Of a DNA stretch of 64,000 nt, positions 15,441 to 21,578 are shown in pieces. The notes beneath the pieces were generated by a model. The model ran no database searches and was not told the DNA's origin. It saw only the letters and a program-made list of their open reading frames with translations. The first letter of the stretch is position 1. The number at the start of each line of letters is the position of its first letter. Made by a program: the position numbers and the translations under genes. Origin of the DNA: Oscillospiraceae bacterium (lineage in GTDB: Bacteria > Bacillota > Clostridia > Oscillospirales > Oscillospiraceae); contig AP025582.1 of the NCBI GenBank assembly GCA_022846075.1, positions 186,001 to 250,000 of the forward strand. Direction: 5' to 3'.

Positions 15441-15674
15441 CTGTGGGGGAGCGTCCGCAATCAGGGAGTCGGAGGATGTGTGGAAAACTCTGGATAGTGC
15501 AAGCAAATCTTTTGCGTAGACCTTGCAAACCTGGTCTTCAATGCGCTTCAAGCGGCGGGGGGATATGATAAAGCCGTTTTCGCGCAGAAGGCGGGAGAGG
15601 GCGGCGTAGGAGAGCCCTGCTTGGGTGCGGTAATAGTGAAGGTTGATGCCGGTAATGTTTTTGGGGCCTGTCAT
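15414..15674 (-). CDS. Small XRE-like helix-turn-helix protein
   Basis: An 86-residue protein starting MTGPKNITGINLHYYRTQAG. The ATG at 15674 is preceded by AGAGGTAATTAAA. The helix-turn-helix spans about residues 9-65, with LSYAALSRLLRENGF, then SPRRLKRIEDQVCKVYAKDLLALSRVF, given here as SPRRLKRIEDQV and KDLLALSRVF. It resembles phage-type XRE regulators. The last residues, PPQPNPGGVTK, are encoded by the terminal stem of repeat module A2, so the gene's end seems to have been set by the repeat. A palindrome upstream may be its own operator. Confidence 0.7.
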   Translation of the reverse strand: MTGPKNITGINLHYYRTQAGLSYAALSRLLRENGFIISPRRLKRIEDQVCKVYAKDLLALSRVFHTSSDSLIADAPPQPNPGGVTK

Positions 15675-15719
15675 TTTAATTACCTCTGGCATAGTATAGA
15701 TGATAACGGCCCGAAAGCA

Positions 15720-15741
15720 TATAGTCATTATTTTGACTATA
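15720..15741. promoter_or_regulatory. Inverted repeat upstream of the small HTH gene
   Basis: TATAGTCA and TGACTATA are separated by six bases, 46 bases upstream of the HTH start codon. An autoregulatory operator is plausible. Confidence 0.55.
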
Positions 15742-15792
15742 CAATACAGGCCACAGATAGTATGTTCGAAACATTGCCCCATAGGGGCACGG

Positions 15793-15878
15793 GGCGGGCG
15801 GCTGATAGCCGCCCCTACAAGGAAAATCCGAATCATGGGCGGCTCCCCATATCTGTAGGGGCGGATAGCATCCGCCCG
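15793..15878 (+). repeat. Dispersed repeat module B, copy 3
   Basis: GGGCGGCTGATAGCCGCCC and GGGCGGATAGCATCCGCCC bracket a centre that includes AAGGAAAATCCGAATCA, close to copy 1. Confidence 0.8.
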
Positions 15879-15904
15879 AACCCACCCATCCATCAAGAAC
15901 ACGT

Positions 15905-16107
15905 CAGCGGCAGCGGCGCAAGAGGGACCACGGGTTGACAGACGCACCCGTGCTTGTACCCCTATCAACGGGCACAAGACCTTCTACTGGAAAGGGAGGC
16001 TGTGTCCAGGTCAGCACCAAAGACCTTTCTTTGGGGGTCTGGGGCGGCGTTTCTTTTCCTCGGGAAAAGAAACGTCCCCCAGATTTACGCACGTCTCGAC
16101 GTGCAAG
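15905..16107 (+). repeat. Dispersed repeat module C, copy 3
   Basis: Matches copies 1 and 2 along its length. The last hairpin reads GCACGTCTCGACGTGC, differing in the loop from the GCACGTTTGACGTGC form while keeping the stem. It lies just beyond the pnp terminator. Confidence 0.8.
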
Positions 16108-16120
16108 CACGCAAATAAAG

Positions 16121-16154
16121 AAGGGCCACCCGCCAACAAAAGCGGGTGGCCCTT
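16121..16154 (-). terminator. Terminator of rpsO-pnp
   Basis: On the minus strand a 13-bp stem, AAGGGCCACCCGC / GCGGGTGGCCCTT, is followed by CTTTATTTG. It starts 13 bases after the pnp stop. Confidence 0.88.
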
Positions 16155-16166
16155 TTAAGGTAAACC

Positions 16167-18308
16167 TTACTTCTTAATCCCAGGGTTATCCTTCATTTCC
16201 TTCAACGCGTCCTTATAGGAGAGGTTGACCCGACCCTTCTCGTCGATTTCGGTGACCTTCACCCAAATCATATCGCCGATGTTGACCACGTCCTCCACCT
16301 TCTCCACCCGGCGGTCGGCCAGCTTGGAGATATGCACCATGCCGTCCTTGCCGGGGGCCAGCTCCACGAAGGCGCCGAAGGTCATGATGCGCACCACCTT
16401 GCCATAATAGAGGGCGCCCACCTCGGGCACGAACACGATGGTTTCGATCATCTTCTTGGCCACGTCGCAGGCGGCGGAATCGGGAGAGGCGATGTGGATG
16501 GTGCCGTCGTCCTCAATGTCGATCTGGGCGCCGGACTCGGCGGTGATCTTCTGGATGACGGAGCCGCCCTTGCCGATGACCTCCCGAATCTTGTCGGAGT
16601 CAATCTTCATGGTGATCATCTTGGGGGCGTACTTGCTCACCTCGGACCGGGGGGCGGAGATGCAGGGGAGCATGATCTCGTCCAGGATGGCGAACCGGGC
16701 GTCCTTGGTGATCTCCAGGGCCTCCTTGATGATGGCGTGGGACAGGCCGTCGTTCTTGATGTCCATCTGGATGGCGGTGATGCCGGCCTTGGTGCCGGCC
16801 ACCTTGAAGTCCATCTCGCCGTGGAAGTCCTCCACCCCCTGGATGTCGATGAAGGTGGTGAAGCCGCCGTCATCGTCCTGGATGAGGCCGCAGGAGATGC
16901 CGGCCACGGGGGCCTTGATGGGCACGCCGGCGTCCATCAGCGCCAGGGTGGAGCCGCAGATGGAGCCCTGGGAGGTGGAGCCGTTGGAGCTCACCACCTC
17001 GGAGACCACCCGGATGGCGTAGGGGAACTCGTCCACGGAGGGGATGACGGGGTCCAGGGCCCGCTCGGCCAGGGCGCCGTGTCCCTTTTCCCGGCGGTTG
17101 GTGGACCGGGCGCCCCGGGCCTCGCCCACGGAGTAGGAGGGGAAGTTGTAGTGGTGCATGTACCGCTTCTCGGTGTCCTCCCAGATGGTGTCCAGCTTCT
17201 GGTTGGCGGAGAGGGTGTTCAGGGTGCAGATGGAGAGCACCTGGGTCTGGCCGCGGGTGAAGAGGCCGGAGCCGTGGACCCGGGGCAGGACGCCCACCTC
17301 GGCGCCCAGGGGCCGGATCTCGTTCTTGGCCCGTCCGTCCACCCGGTGGCCCTCCAGGAGCCAGGCCTTGACGATTTTCTTCTGGAACTTGTAGGTGATT
17401 TCCTCCAGATACTTGTCCATGTCGGGGTACTCTTCCAGGAACAGCTCGTGCCAGTGGTCGATGAGGGCGTTCCACCGGGTCTCCCGGACGTTCTTGTCGT
17501 CGGTGTCCATGGCGGCCTTGGCCTCGTCCATGGTAGCGGCCACGATTTTGTCGAAGAGCTCCTGGTTGAAGTCGGCGTGGTCGTAGGTCATCTTCTCCCG
17601 GCCGATCTCGGCCACGATGCGGTTGATGAGGGCCACCTGGGCCTTGATCTCCTCGTGGGCCTTCACGATGGCGTCGTACATGATGTCGTCGGGCAGCTCG
17701 CTGGCGCCGGCCTCGATCATGATGACCTTCTCCTGGGAGGCGGCCACGGTCAGGTCCAGCTTGGAGTTGTGGCGCTGCTCCTGGTTGGGGTTCATGACGA
17801 TTTGGCCGTCCACGTAGCCCACCTCCAGGCAGCCGATGGGGCCGGCCCAGGGGATGTCGGAGAAGGCCAGGCATGCGGACACGCCGATCATGGCGGTGAC
17901 CTCGGGAGAGCAGTCCCGGTCCACGCTCATGACGGTGCAGGTGACCACCACGTCGTTGCGGAAGTCATAGGGGAACAGGGGCCGGATGGACCGGTCGATG
18001 ACCCGGCTGGCCAGCACGGCGGGCAGAGAGGGCTGGCCCTCCCGGCGCATGAAGGAGCCGGGGATGCGGCCCACGGCGTAGAGCTTCTCCTCGAAGTCCA
18101 CGGACAGGGGGAAGAAGTCGATGCCGTCCCGGGGACGGGCGGAGGCGGTGACGGCCACCAGCACGGTGGTCTCGCCGTAGGTGACCATGGCGGAGGCGTT
18201 GGCCAGCTCGGCCACCTTGCCGATCTCCAGCTTCAGGGGGCGGCCGGCCAGGTCCATCTCGTAGACCTTGCGGTTGGGGAACTGCTTGTGGGTGATGACG
18301 GTTGACAT
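16167..18308 (-). CDS. pnp: Polyribonucleotide nucleotidyltransferase (PNPase)
   Basis: A 713-residue phosphorolytic 3'-5' exoribonuclease. Two RNase PH domains (about residues 10-230 and 315-545) carry GSFMRREGQPS and SEVVSSNGSTSQGSICGS. A KH domain with REVIGKGGSVIQKITAES lies near residue 570. An S1 domain, GKVVRIMTFGAFVELAPGK, lies near residue 630. It starts MSTVITHKQFPNRK at 18308 after CAAAGGAGGACAAAATC; a longer N-terminal frame lacks a ribosome site. It follows rpsO, the order conserved across bacteria. A long hairpin sits in its leader. Confidence 0.96.
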   Translation of the reverse strand: MSTVITHKQFPNRKVYEMDLAGRPLKLEIGKVAELANASAMVTYGETTVLVAVTASARPRDGIDFFPLSVDFEEKLYAVGRIPGSFMRREGQPSLPAVLASRVIDRSIRPLFPYDFRNDVVVTCTVMSVDRDCSPEVTAMIGVSACLAFSDIPWAGPIGCLEVGYVDGQIVMNPNQEQRHNSKLDLTVAASQEKVIMIEAGASELPDDIMYDAIVKAHEEIKAQVALINRIVAEIGREKMTYDHADFNQELFDKIVAATMDEAKAAMDTDDKNVRETRWNALIDHWHELFLEEYPDMDKYLEEITYKFQKKIVKAWLLEGHRVDGRAKNEIRPLGAEVGVLPRVHGSGLFTRGQTQVLSICTLNTLSANQKLDTIWEDTEKRYMHHYNFPSYSVGEARGARSTNRREKGHGALAERALDPVIPSVDEFPYAIRVVSEVVSSNGSTSQGSICGSTLALMDAGVPIKAPVAGISCGLIQDDDGGFTTFIDIQGVEDFHGEMDFKVAGTKAGITAIQMDIKNDGLSHAIIKEALEITKDARFAILDEIMLPCISAPRSEVSKYAPKMITMKIDSDKIREVIGKGGSVIQKITAESGAQIDIEDDGTIHIASPDSAACDVAKKMIETIVFVPEVGALYYGKVVRIMTFGAFVELAPGKDGMVHISKLADRRVEKVEDVVNIGDMIWVKVTEIDEKGRVNLSYKDALKEMKDNPGIKK

Positions 18309-18347
18309 GATTTTGTCCTCCTTTGTTCTCCCCGCGCGGCCTCCTCC

Positions 18348-18404
18348 TTTAGCACTTGAATCCATGCCTCCCCCGGCGGACGGGGCCCAGATTCAACTGC
18401 TAAA
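18348..18404 (-). promoter_or_regulatory. Long hairpin in the pnp leader
   Basis: TTTAGCA.TTGAATC (complement 18404-18390) pairs with GATTCAA.TGCTAAA (18362-18348) over 15 positions with one mismatch. A GC-rich loop can form an inner stem. It lies between the rpsO terminator and the pnp ribosome site. E. coli pnp is autoregulated through a leader stem cut by RNase III; a comparable role here is inference. Confidence 0.65.
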
Positions 18405-18448
18405 TCGGCGGCTTTGCGGAGGTAAGTTTGCCTCTCGAAATAGGGGAA

Positions 18449-18477
18449 CAGGGTGGCGGGTCAAACCCGCCACCCTG
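18449..18477 (-). terminator. Leaky terminator between rpsO and pnp
   Basis: A perfect 13-bp stem, CAGGGTGGCGGGT / ACCCGCCACCCTG, lies 11 bases after the rpsO stop and is followed by TTCCCCTATTTCG. The weak U tract should allow some transcripts to continue into pnp. Confidence 0.7.
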
Positions 18478-18488
18478 ATTCACGTTTC

Positions 18489-18755
18489 TTACTTACGGAT
18501 GCCCAGCTTGGCGATGAGGGCACGATAGCGCTCCACGTCCTTGTTGGCCAGATAGTCCAGCAGCTTGCGGCGCTTGCCGATCATCTTGTACAGGCCACGA
18601 CGGGAGTGGTTGTCGTGGATGTGGGTGCGCAGATGCTCGGTGAGCTCGTTGATGCGGGCGGTGAGAATGGCGATCTGGACCTCGGGAGAGCCGGTGTCCG
18701 TGGCGTGGGTGCGATTGGCCTCGATAACGGCCGTCTTTTCGTCCTTACGGATCAT
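18489..18755 (-). CDS. rpsO: 30S ribosomal protein S15
   Basis: An 88-residue protein of the small subunit platform that binds 16S rRNA early in assembly. Family motifs are [20 protein letters not shown] and [20 protein letters not shown], with [21 protein letters not shown] as the last helix, given here only by position (about residues 63-83). The start [11 protein letters not shown] at 18755 has an AAAGGTGG site. The length is one residue shorter than the usual 89. Confidence 0.96.
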   Translation of the reverse strand: MIRKDEKTAVIEANRTHATDTGSPEVQIAILTARINELTEHLRTHIHDNHSRRGLYKMIGKRRKLLDYLANKDVERYRALIAKLGIRK

Positions 18756-18876
18756 GTTTGGGTTCCACCTTTCATTTTTCATTGCCCAGAGGGCTGAGGG
18801 ATGGGTGGGTGAACACCTCCTGGAAAGAGGCCGTCTCCCGATCTCTAAGCCGGCGGGCAGGTTGGCGTGCTTTCAA

Positions 18877-18905
18877 AATATATCATAGATTTTCCCCATT
18901 GTAAA
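18877..18905 (-). promoter_or_regulatory. Promoter of rpsO-pnp
   Basis: On the minus strand TTTACA (18905-18900), a 17-base spacer and TATATT (18882-18877). The predicted leader before rpsO is about 115 bases. Confidence 0.65.
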
Positions 18906-18938
18906 GGGAAAATATCGCTTTGGGGCGGAAAAATGTGG

Positions 18939-20015
18939 CTATCCGGCGGCCCCGCTTAGTTCGGCGGGGGCGCCGGCCCACTGGTAGCCCACGACCGCCA
19001 GCTCCTGGTCGGTGTGGAGCAGGCCGTCGCCGTAGACCGCGTCCAGGTAGAGCCGCTCCCCGGAGCTGGTCTGCACCACGTTCCAAAACCAGCTCTGGCC
19101 CAGGCGGGTGCCCTCCACCACCTCGCAGGTCACGTCGGCCTGCTGGCAGAGAAGCTCGTAGGCCAGGGCAAGCCCCTCCGCGTTGGCGGAGCCCCCCACC
19201 AGGGCGTCGTAGGCGGTGGAGCCCCCCTCGGGGTCATAGGCGGCGTAGCCCCGCAGCTCCGAGGCGGCCCGGAGGGCGGTGGAGCGGGCGTCCAGCCCCC
19301 GGAAGGCGGCCGAGATGGTCCCGGCCTGGGCGGAGAGAAGGTCGCTCTTGCGCCACAGTGCCTCGCTCTCCTCGGGGTAGGTGAGCAGGATCTCCACCAC
19401 CCGCTGGCTGCCGCTGTCGGGGTAGAGGGTGATCTCGGACGCGGGCATCCCCAGGGCGGCCACGGGGGTGTCGTAGTAGGCCTGACGGATGAGCTGGGCG
19501 ATGGAGGCCTCGTCCTCGGCGAAGTAGGCCACCCGCAGCACCACCTCGCTGGAGAAAGCGGCCAGGGCGTCCTGGAGCTGGTCCCGGATGGCGCTGGCGC
19601 CGGTGACGTTGACGATGGAGCGCACCTGCTCCGGGGTGCGCCGGTAGCGGATGGACACGGTGGCCTGGTAATAGGACACCACCCGGGTGTACTCGTGCTT
19701 GATGTAGTCCACGGCGTAGGCCCCCAGGGGGTCCTCCTTGGCCACCTCCAGGCAGGCGTCGGTCAGGTCCCGCTCCACGTCTCCCTGGTAGTCGTAGAGC
19801 TGGATGGCCCCCTCCTCCTGGCACTGGGTGACCAGGTAGAGGACGGCGGAGACCAGCTCCTGGTAGTTTTCCACCCGCAGCACCGAGGAGTCCTCGGCGG
19901 TGACGGGCTTGTCCACGTGGGCGGCGGTGGACTCATAGGACCGCTCCAGCATGGCCGAGCACCCGGTGAGGGCGAGACACCCGCACAGGGCCAGGGCCAG
20001 GACCCGCTTTTTCAT
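18939..20015 (-). CDS. Lipoprotein with degenerate transglutaminase-like C-terminus
   Basis: A 358-residue exported protein. The signal peptide MKKRVLALALCGCLALTGC ends in a lipobox, so the cysteine at about residue 19 should carry lipid and anchor it to the outer face of the membrane. The C-terminal part (about residues 270-345: SANAEGLALAYELLC, GQSWFWNVV, RLYLDAVYGD) aligns by eye with transglutaminase-like domains. The usual catalytic Cys aligns with Ala and His with Trp; only the Asp remains. It is probably a non-enzymatic binding protein. Substrate and partner are unknown. Confidence 0.65.
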   Translation of the reverse strand: MKKRVLALALCGCLALTGCSAMLERSYESTAAHVDKPVTAEDSSVLRVENYQELVSAVLYLVTQCQEEGAIQLYDYQGDVERDLTDACLEVAKEDPLGAYAVDYIKHEYTRVVSYYQATVSIRYRRTPEQVRSIVNVTGASAIRDQLQDALAAFSSEVVLRVAYFAEDEASIAQLIRQAYYDTPVAALGMPASEITLYPDSGSQRVVEILLTYPEESEALWRKSDLLSAQAGTISAAFRGLDARSTALRAASELRGYAAYDPEGGSTAYDALVGGSANAEGLALAYELLCQQADVTCEVVEGTRLGQSWFWNVVQTSSGERLYLDAVYGDGLLHTDQELAVVGYQWAGAPAELSGAAG

Positions 20016-20042
20016 TCCGCCGCCTCCTTTCCGCCCGTGGGC

Positions 20043-20648
20043 TCAGTATCCCAGGTCTTCCTCCACCAGCACCACTTCCATCCGGCCGATGCCCCCCGGC
20101 TTGCGCCACAGGGTGACCAGGCTGCCGCAGACCCGCTCCGGGCTGTCGCAGTCATAGCAGCGGTCGCCCTTCACGGCGCAGGGGGTCTTTCGGCCCAAGC
20201 GCTGGGCGTTTTTGGGGGAGGCCACGTTCCGGGCCCGCCAGAGGGCGGCCTCGGCGTCTGGGGCGATCTTGTTGGCCCCCACCACCAGATAGACCTCCTC
20301 GTGTCCATAGAGGAGGGAGGCCACCCGGTTGCAGGTGCCGTCGATGTTGATGATTTCCCCGGTCTCGGCCAGGGCGTTGACGGAGGAGAGATAGACCTGG
20401 GCGCCCACGGCCAGGTCCCGGGCCCGGGCGGGCTGTCCGTCCCCGCTCCAGTGCCAGTGGACGGTGTTGTGGGCGGCCAGGAGCTCATAGAGCCCCAGGT
20501 CCTTCAGGGTGATGGAGCCGCCCATGCCCACGGTCTTTCCATCGATTTTCCCGTCTATGTAGGCGGCGGCCTCTCTCCCGGTGGCGAAGCGGGAGACGGT
20601 GAAGCCGTGGCGCTCCAGGGTTTGGGTCAGAGCATCCCAGTTTGTCAT
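20043..20648 (-). CDS. LUD-domain protein (LutC/YkgG-like)
   Basis: A 201-residue cytosolic protein with LUD fold motifs: TVGMGGSITLKDLG (about residue 40), AQVYLSSVNALAETGEIINI and YLVVGANKIAPDAE. A cluster of four cysteines, CAVKGDRCYDCDSPERVC, lies at about residues 157-174 and is common in clostridial members. LutC-type proteins occur in lactate-oxidation operons, but no lutA or lutB is nearby, so the role is open. The start MTNWDALTQ at 20648 has AAAGGAGG eight bases upstream; a GTG two codons earlier is too close to that site. Confidence 0.8.
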   Translation of the reverse strand: MTNWDALTQTLERHGFTVSRFATGREAAAYIDGKIDGKTVGMGGSITLKDLGLYELLAAHNTVHWHWSGDGQPARARDLAVGAQVYLSSVNALAETGEIINIDGTCNRVASLLYGHEEVYLVVGANKIAPDAEAALWRARNVASPKNAQRLGRKTPCAVKGDRCYDCDSPERVCGSLVTLWRKPGGIGRMEVVLVEEDLGY

Positions 20649-20668
20649 GAGCACAACCTCCTTTTTGT

Positions 20669-20693
20669 CCTTCCGCCTTCGAGGCGGAAGGAC
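20669..20693. other. Hairpin between yitT-like gene and LUD gene
   Basis: A perfect palindromic stem, TCCTTCCGCC TCGAA GGCGGAAGGA, lies just upstream of the LUD ribosome site. There is no U tract on either strand, so termination is uncertain. Confidence 0.5.
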
Positions 20694-20695
20694 CC

Positions 20696-21565
20696 TTATA
20701 ATTCGTTTTGATGGTAGCTGCGGAATCCCTCGCCCAGCACCTCGTGGGCCGCGGCGACGATCATAAAGGCGTTGGGGTCCACCTGCCGCACCGTCTCCTT
20801 GATGGCGACGATCTGCCGCTGCTTAAAGGCGCAGAGAATGACCTTCTTGGCGGATCCGGAGTAGCCCCCCTCCCCGTCCAGATAGGTGACGCTGCGGTCC
20901 AAATCGTCGATGATGACCCGGGCGATCTCCTCGGGCTTGTCGCTGATGATATAGCACACCCGGGCGTTGTCCAGCCCGTAGAGCACCCCGTCCATCACCA
21001 GGGTGGAGATATAGAGGGCCACCACGCCGTAGAGGGCGGTCTCCAGGCTGCGGAAGGCCACGGCCACCGCCACGATGACCGTCAGGTCGATGACCATGAG
21101 GAGCTTGCCCATGGGCAGCCACGCCAGCTTGAGCTTCAAAAGCCGGGCCACGATGTCGGTGCCGCCGGTGGTGGCCCCCTGGAGGAAGATGACACCCAGC
21201 CCGGCCCCCAGCAGCACCCCGCCGAAGATGCAGCCCAGCAGCGGCTCCATGGTGGGGAACTCACACACCAGGGCCAGGCCGTCGATCATGAGGGAGGACA
21301 CCGCCATGGACACCAGGGAGGACACCAGCAGGTGCCCGCCCAGGAAGCGCCACCCCAGCAGGAAGAGGGGCACGTTCAGGACGATGACCACCGTGCCCAC
21401 CGGGGCCCAGGGCAGCAGGGAATTGATGATCTGGGCCAGGCCCGTGATGCCGCCGAAGGCGATGCCGTTGGGCACGAAGCACCAGTCGAAGGCCAGGGCG
21501 TAGAGGGCGGAGCCCAGCAGGATGAGGATATAGTTTTGGACCAGTTTCCGGGCGGAACGCTTCAT
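20696..21565 (-). CDS. YitT-family membrane protein
   Basis: A 289-residue protein with five or six N-terminal hydrophobic helices (about residues 10-205) typical of DUF161, with GIAFGGITGLAQIIN and LQGATTGGTDIVARLL. A soluble C-terminal DUF2179 domain follows: YIISDKPEEIARVI, GGYSGSAKKVILCAF and DPNAFMIVAAAHEVLGEGF. Some relatives have been linked to small-molecule transport, but no substrate is established. It lies 13 bases after the topoisomerase A-subunit gene in the same direction. Confidence 0.88.
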   Translation of the reverse strand: MKRSARKLVQNYILILLGSALYALAFDWCFVPNGIAFGGITGLAQIINSLLPWAPVGTVVIVLNVPLFLLGWRFLGGHLLVSSLVSMAVSSLMIDGLALVCEFPTMEPLLGCIFGGVLLGAGLGVIFLQGATTGGTDIVARLLKLKLAWLPMGKLLMVIDLTVIVAVAVAFRSLETALYGVVALYISTLVMDGVLYGLDNARVCYIISDKPEEIARVIIDDLDRSVTYLDGEGGYSGSAKKVILCAFKQRQIVAIKETVRQVDPNAFMIVAAAHEVLGEGFRSYHQNEL

Positions 21566-21578
21566 GTGGACGCCTCCG

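Larger units (their letters stand above)
15675..16166. other. Spacer with operator-like repeat, modules B3 and C3 and pnp terminator
   Basis: No gene is supported. Read from left to right it holds the HTH upstream region, module B3, module C3 and the pnp terminator. Confidence 0.75.

Noticed and set aside
16332-18305. Open frame of 657 codons on the plus strand opposite pnp
   Set aside because: It is an artefact of GC-rich third positions. Its translation is low-complexity Gly/His/Val/Leu sequence with no domain, while pnp on the other strand is unmistakable. Many similar antisense frames across the window (for example 21564-24152, 26475-27773, 35647-37095, 38010-39851, 48978-51218, 61008-62990) were left out for the same reason.
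20669-20693. Hairpin as a proven terminator
   Set aside because: No U tract follows on either strand, so it is listed only as a hairpin.
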